64,000 bases of DNA, taken from Takashimella koratensis. Taxonomy: Eukaryota; Basidiomycota; Tremellomycetes; Trichosporonales; Tetragoniomycetaceae. Within the stretch, counting starts at the first letter, position 1. Each line of letters opens with the position of its first letter. The position numbers and the translations under genes are program-made. The stretch spans positions 1,359,486-1,423,485 of the forward strand of contig BCKT01000001.1 in NCBI GenBank assembly GCA_003116875.1. Reading direction: 5' to 3'. The notes beneath the pieces are model-generated. The model saw only the letters and a program-made list of their open reading frames with translations, was not told the origin of the DNA and ran no database searches. Positions 60,737 to 64,000 of the stretch are shown piece after piece.

Positions 60737-62404
60737 CTATCCTGCCCTGCCGGCCCTACTGGCCCTGCCGTTCCTCAATCCCGGGGCTGCACAGGGTCTC
60801 GATCCGTGCTCAAGTGTTGCTCGGGTCTTAGGCATGGTGGCTTTCCGACGCAAACCTGGTGTGGGGTGTTGTTATTTTACCCTAGGTTCTAGGTTCTGCC
60901 CTTTCTCTCTCACTCTCTTTTCTCTGTGCTGTCCCAATTGCGCACCGTGACCCGGACCAACACACCACGACACCCTGCAGAAACTCAAAACCCCTAGGTC
61001 ATCGTCGTGCGTCTCTGCCAGTGAGTGACGATTTCTTATTTTGGGCCAGATGCCAAGAGCGTTTTAGATCGGTTGTTCTGTAACAAACCGTTTGTTTGGG
61101 ACAGATCTTGATCCGTGCCCCTAGAACGAGAGAAGCGCGTTCCGCTAGGTTCCGACCAGGCTCCGACCCGCGCGCTCTGCTACTTCAATCATGACTAGAG
61201 CCAGAGCAGAGTCGACCCAGAGTCAGAGCAGCCAGAGGCGCTCGCAAGACCACACTACAGTCAAGCTACTATCGTCAATAGGGCGGAGGGGCAACGACCG
61301 ACGCCTCGTGCCTCTTTGACCCCTTTGTTTGGTGAAGAATTACGATCACGTAAGGTATCGCACCTACTGCGTTGATGTCCGTTGTTCGTTGGTCGTGAGT
61401 GACTCTTGAGTCGCCTTCACCTCTCCTGTGCCTGGGCCGGGGTGTGAGGGGTGTGCGGAAGAGCGCGTATCAAAAGTCCATCCTATCCGTCCACACTGAA
61501 GCCTTTAACCCAAACAGAGCCTACTCCCCTCAGGGTTCCAAAACAAAACCTCAACCGCCCATCCATCCGCACAGGGTAATTATAAAATTCTCCATTGCTT
61601 CACTTGCAAAAAAACGCGCTTAAGAGGCGTTTCACCATGAAAAGACCAAAACCCCTGGCTCGTGGCTTCCTCGCCCGGGGTCGAATGGTTGACTCGAGGC
61701 GGAATCGGATCGTAGTCTCGCTGGGTCTGCGGGTCCGGGATGAGTCCGTCCACTCCTTCCGGTCTGCCGGTCTCGTGCACGACGGGAATGTCTACGCTGC
61801 CCCTAGCCGGCGACCACGCTTTCATCGCCATCTCCTGCGCCGCGCCGGACGCCCTCCCCGCTCCTCCCACACTCCCAGACCTCCCACCGCCACCTCCCCC
61901 CCCCTACCCCCCCTACCCCCCTACCCCTTTCCGCGCGGCTTGGCGTACGTAGCTGCCCAATTGACCGACGCGCGAAGATACGCTACGGCGAGGGGTCGAA
62001 TGAGCAAGTTTCGACCCAGCCGTGTTTCATCTTTCTTCACCCCCTAACTTTGGTCAGAATGTCAACCACACCGCAACGACGCAAATGAGGAATGACCTTC
62101 CGTTCTTGTGTCATGCTCGGCTCGTAGCGGCTCTACATTGTCTATTGCACCGACTACGTCGCTGCGCGCTGAGGTCACCTGAAACGCGGTCATGGATGCG
62201 AACAGGGGAGACCAAGAGATATCTTAGGTACATGCAATGAACAACGGGTCTACGGATGGAACCAAGGGCACCGCTTGGCAAGACGTATGAGAAACAGGCG
62301 TTGGTAGCGGTCTCAGCGGTCCCATTACCAGGATCAAGGGAGAAACTATCTGTGCCTTGCGGAGTAGAAGGAGTATCGTGGTATGCCCAGCCGCTTTTTT
62401 TTTC
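58226..62404. other. 4.2-kb gene-poor stretch with a poly-G tract
   Basis: Open frames here are short, overlap on both strands and consist of low-complexity translations, so I support none. Content: GA-rich and CT-rich tracts (58,400-58,790), CAT/CAC repeats near 58,960-58,992, ACAC-rich DNA near 59,095-59,175, GAGCGAGC repeats near 60,410-60,425, the poly-G run at 60,691-60,734, and C-rich DNA near 61,870-61,930. It may be a long upstream region for the gene at 56,864-58,225. Confidence 0.5.
60691..60734. repeat. Poly-G run, 44 bases
   Basis: Uninterrupted G after ACACCC. Such a run can form G-quadruplexes and is also prone to assembly error, so its length is doubtful. Confidence 0.9.
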
Positions 62405-64000
62405 TTATGTGAGGAGTTTGGCATTGAGTCGGCGTAGTTCTTGTGGTGTGAACCGCAGAATCACGGACATGACGCGAACGAGATTTGGCTGGAGGCGAGA
62501 GGAGTGGTCAGCTCAAGTCTAGGTTCCCATTGGGTTCGAGATTCGACAGACATGATGAAGATGAAGGGAGAAAGGGTGGGCCGATGCGAGGCCAAGGGAG
62601 GAAGAAAACCACGACACCGCTTGACTCACTCTCATTTCCTTGTGTTCGAGGAACTGAATAATGACGTTTCTCAAATACTCTAGATTCACTTCTTCCTCAT
62701 TCGGATCTGGTGTCGATGCTGTACCCGGTATTGCTTGTTGCTCATGCTGGATGGTCGTTGCGATGCTTTCCAAACTCGCTCGGACAGGTTCCGGCGATTT
62801 TGTCGGCGACGTCACTCCCGCCCCTACACTTCCAATACTTCCACAACCTGCGCCTCCACCCGTTCCAGACCCGCCCCTGTCGCTTGCCCAGTACCCGACC
62901 CCAGGCCCACGCTGCCGCTCAAGCAAAGTGACAGATGACTGGACTTTACGCAACTCGTCTCGTAAAGTCTTGTTGGTCGATCGGAGTTGAGTGGAGACTC
63001 CCTTTGCGTCTTCAAGCTGAGATTGGAGAGTTGAGATTTGGATCTGAAGTGAAGACATTTCGTCACGAGCAATTCTCTGGAAGAGTGGTGGTAGCAAAGA
63101 TTTCAATGTCAGCTCGTTTCCCCTTCTTCCCTATCCAGCAAAACATCTTTCTCCCGGCCCTCACGACATTGCTCTTCACCATAACTTACCTCGGCCTCCG
63201 CAGCTACCCCTACGTCCCCTTTCACGCTCTCCATTCTAACCTTCATCTCATTCATCTCCTTCTCCAATCCCTTTTCCCTCCTCTCCAATTCCTCGATCCT
63301 CGCTTCTTTCTCTCTCCTCGTCCTCAACACATCCGCATACTCCCCTTCCTTCTCCTGAACTGCTCTTCTCAACTTCTCCAACTCTCTCACTCGCTCTTGC
63401 AGTTTCGTCGCCCATTCTTCTTCGAGCTCGTTACGTTCGGATTCGAGGGACCGGACGCGGACGCGGAGGTCGGAGAGCTTGGATTCGGCTCGGGATTCGG
63501 CTTCAGCCAAGAGACGTTGGACATCCGCTGCCGACTGCCCAGGGGCCGGTGACGCTGACCTCCCTCGGCTCCTCGACCCACCAGGAGGTCCCAACGCATC
63601 TGCACCTCTCGTCGCGTCCTCCAAGATCGCACACCGCTCCAGCGCCTCGCGTAACTGAAACTCCAGCTCCTTGGTCCGAGTCTGCATCCCTTCCGCTTCC
63701 CCTCTCGCCACCTCCGCCTCCTCTTGCCTCGCCTGGATCGTATCGAACATCTCCGCTTTTGTCGCGTTCAACTCCTTCACAATCGCTTCCAGCCCCGTGA
63801 TCTTCGTCGTCTTGTTACTCAACTCCTTCGCATGAGCCGCTTTCGTCGTGATCATCTCAAGTTCCCAAGCAGCCTTCCTCGTCGATAAATCCTTATCGTG
63901 TCGTTCCTTCGCTGATGAGAGTTCGCGTTCAAACCCTTTCCGAAGATTTGTCACTTCTCTCTCCCTCTCGGCTTTGGTTCGTTCAGCCTCATCGATCGCT
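62405..64000 (-). CDS. Golgin with C-terminal GRIP-related (GRAB, Rud3/GMAP-210-like) domain, 5' partial
   Basis: The gene runs off the right edge, so its start is missing. At least three exons are visible. A long heptad-like coiled coil rich in Glu, Arg, Lys and Leu (for example RVRELEKLRRAVQEKEGEY) is followed by a Gly/Ser linker. Then comes EEVNLEYLRNVIIQFLEHKE, spliced after MR to PNLVRVMSVILRFTPQELRR and a stop at 62,405. The LEYLRNV-FLE-VMSVILRFTPQE pattern fits the Arf-binding GRAB domain of Rud3/GMAP-210, which tethers vesicles at the cis-Golgi. A plain GRIP domain is the alternative. No lesion seen. Confidence 0.82.

Noticed and set aside
61580..62047. Overlapping frames of up to 150 residues on both strands
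   Set aside because: The translation is dominated by Pro and Arg from C-rich DNA, with no conserved pattern.

Overview
The window is eukaryotic nuclear DNA from a basidiomycete fungus. Genes carry many short GT-AG introns, intergenic regions are short, and pyrimidine-rich leaders precede several starts. The recognisable proteins (Mit1-type remodeller, UBE2S-like E2, ING, Nhx1, Grc3, Lon) read like basidiomycete-yeast orthologues. A tremellomycete-like yeast is my best guess, but that placement is inference. One 120-base N gap lies at 26,186-26,305.

Layout, left to right. (1) 1-3,594 (+) is the N-terminal half of a Mit1/CHD-type SNF2 remodeller: PHD finger, chromodomains and ATPase lobe 1, then a stop. 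(2) 4.3-10.1 kb holds family 1, four tandem copies of an unrecognised protein with a shared F-x-R-W core; two copies are frame-broken. (3) 10.7-12.0 kb (-) is a UBE2S-like ubiquitin-conjugating enzyme. (4) 12.6-17.9 kb holds family 2, F-box proteins: one intact copy, one degenerate C-terminal remnant and one frame-broken copy. (5) 19.1-25.9 kb holds a hypothetical gene, a DUF423/TMEM256 membrane protein (-), an ING-PHD protein (+) and an Nhx1-type Na+/H+ exchanger (+). (6) 27.0-31.1 kb (-) is the C-terminal half (ATPase lobe 2 plus zinc-knuckle tail) that the protein at 1-3,594 lacks. (7) 32.1-37.8 kb holds cytosolic methionyl-tRNA synthetase (-) and the polynucleotide kinase Grc3/Nol9 (+), which diverge from a shared promoter. 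(8) 38.3-52.0 kb holds family 3, eight tandem copies of a second unrecognised protein with a period of about 1.3-1.8 kb, interrupted by one aldo-keto reductase gene; five copies are damaged. (9) 52.3-58.2 kb holds mitochondrial Lon protease (-) and a disordered hypothetical protein (-). (10) 58.2-62.4 kb is gene-poor and has a 44-base poly-G tract. (11) 62.4 kb to the right edge (-) is the C-terminal part of a GRIP/GRAB-type golgin.

Two things stand out. First, one remodeller gene appears cut exactly in its inter-lobe linker; the halves lie about 23 kb apart on opposite strands, as a single inversion of about 27.5 kb would leave them. Second, three unrelated lineage-specific tandem families account for every coding lesion I found, mostly one-base shifts in short homopolymers plus two in-frame stops, while I noticed none in the neighbouring single-copy genes. 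Several family-3 copies, and one family-1 copy, have a TATA-like box about 85-120 bp before the ATG, and upstream DNA was copied along with the coding region in both arrays.
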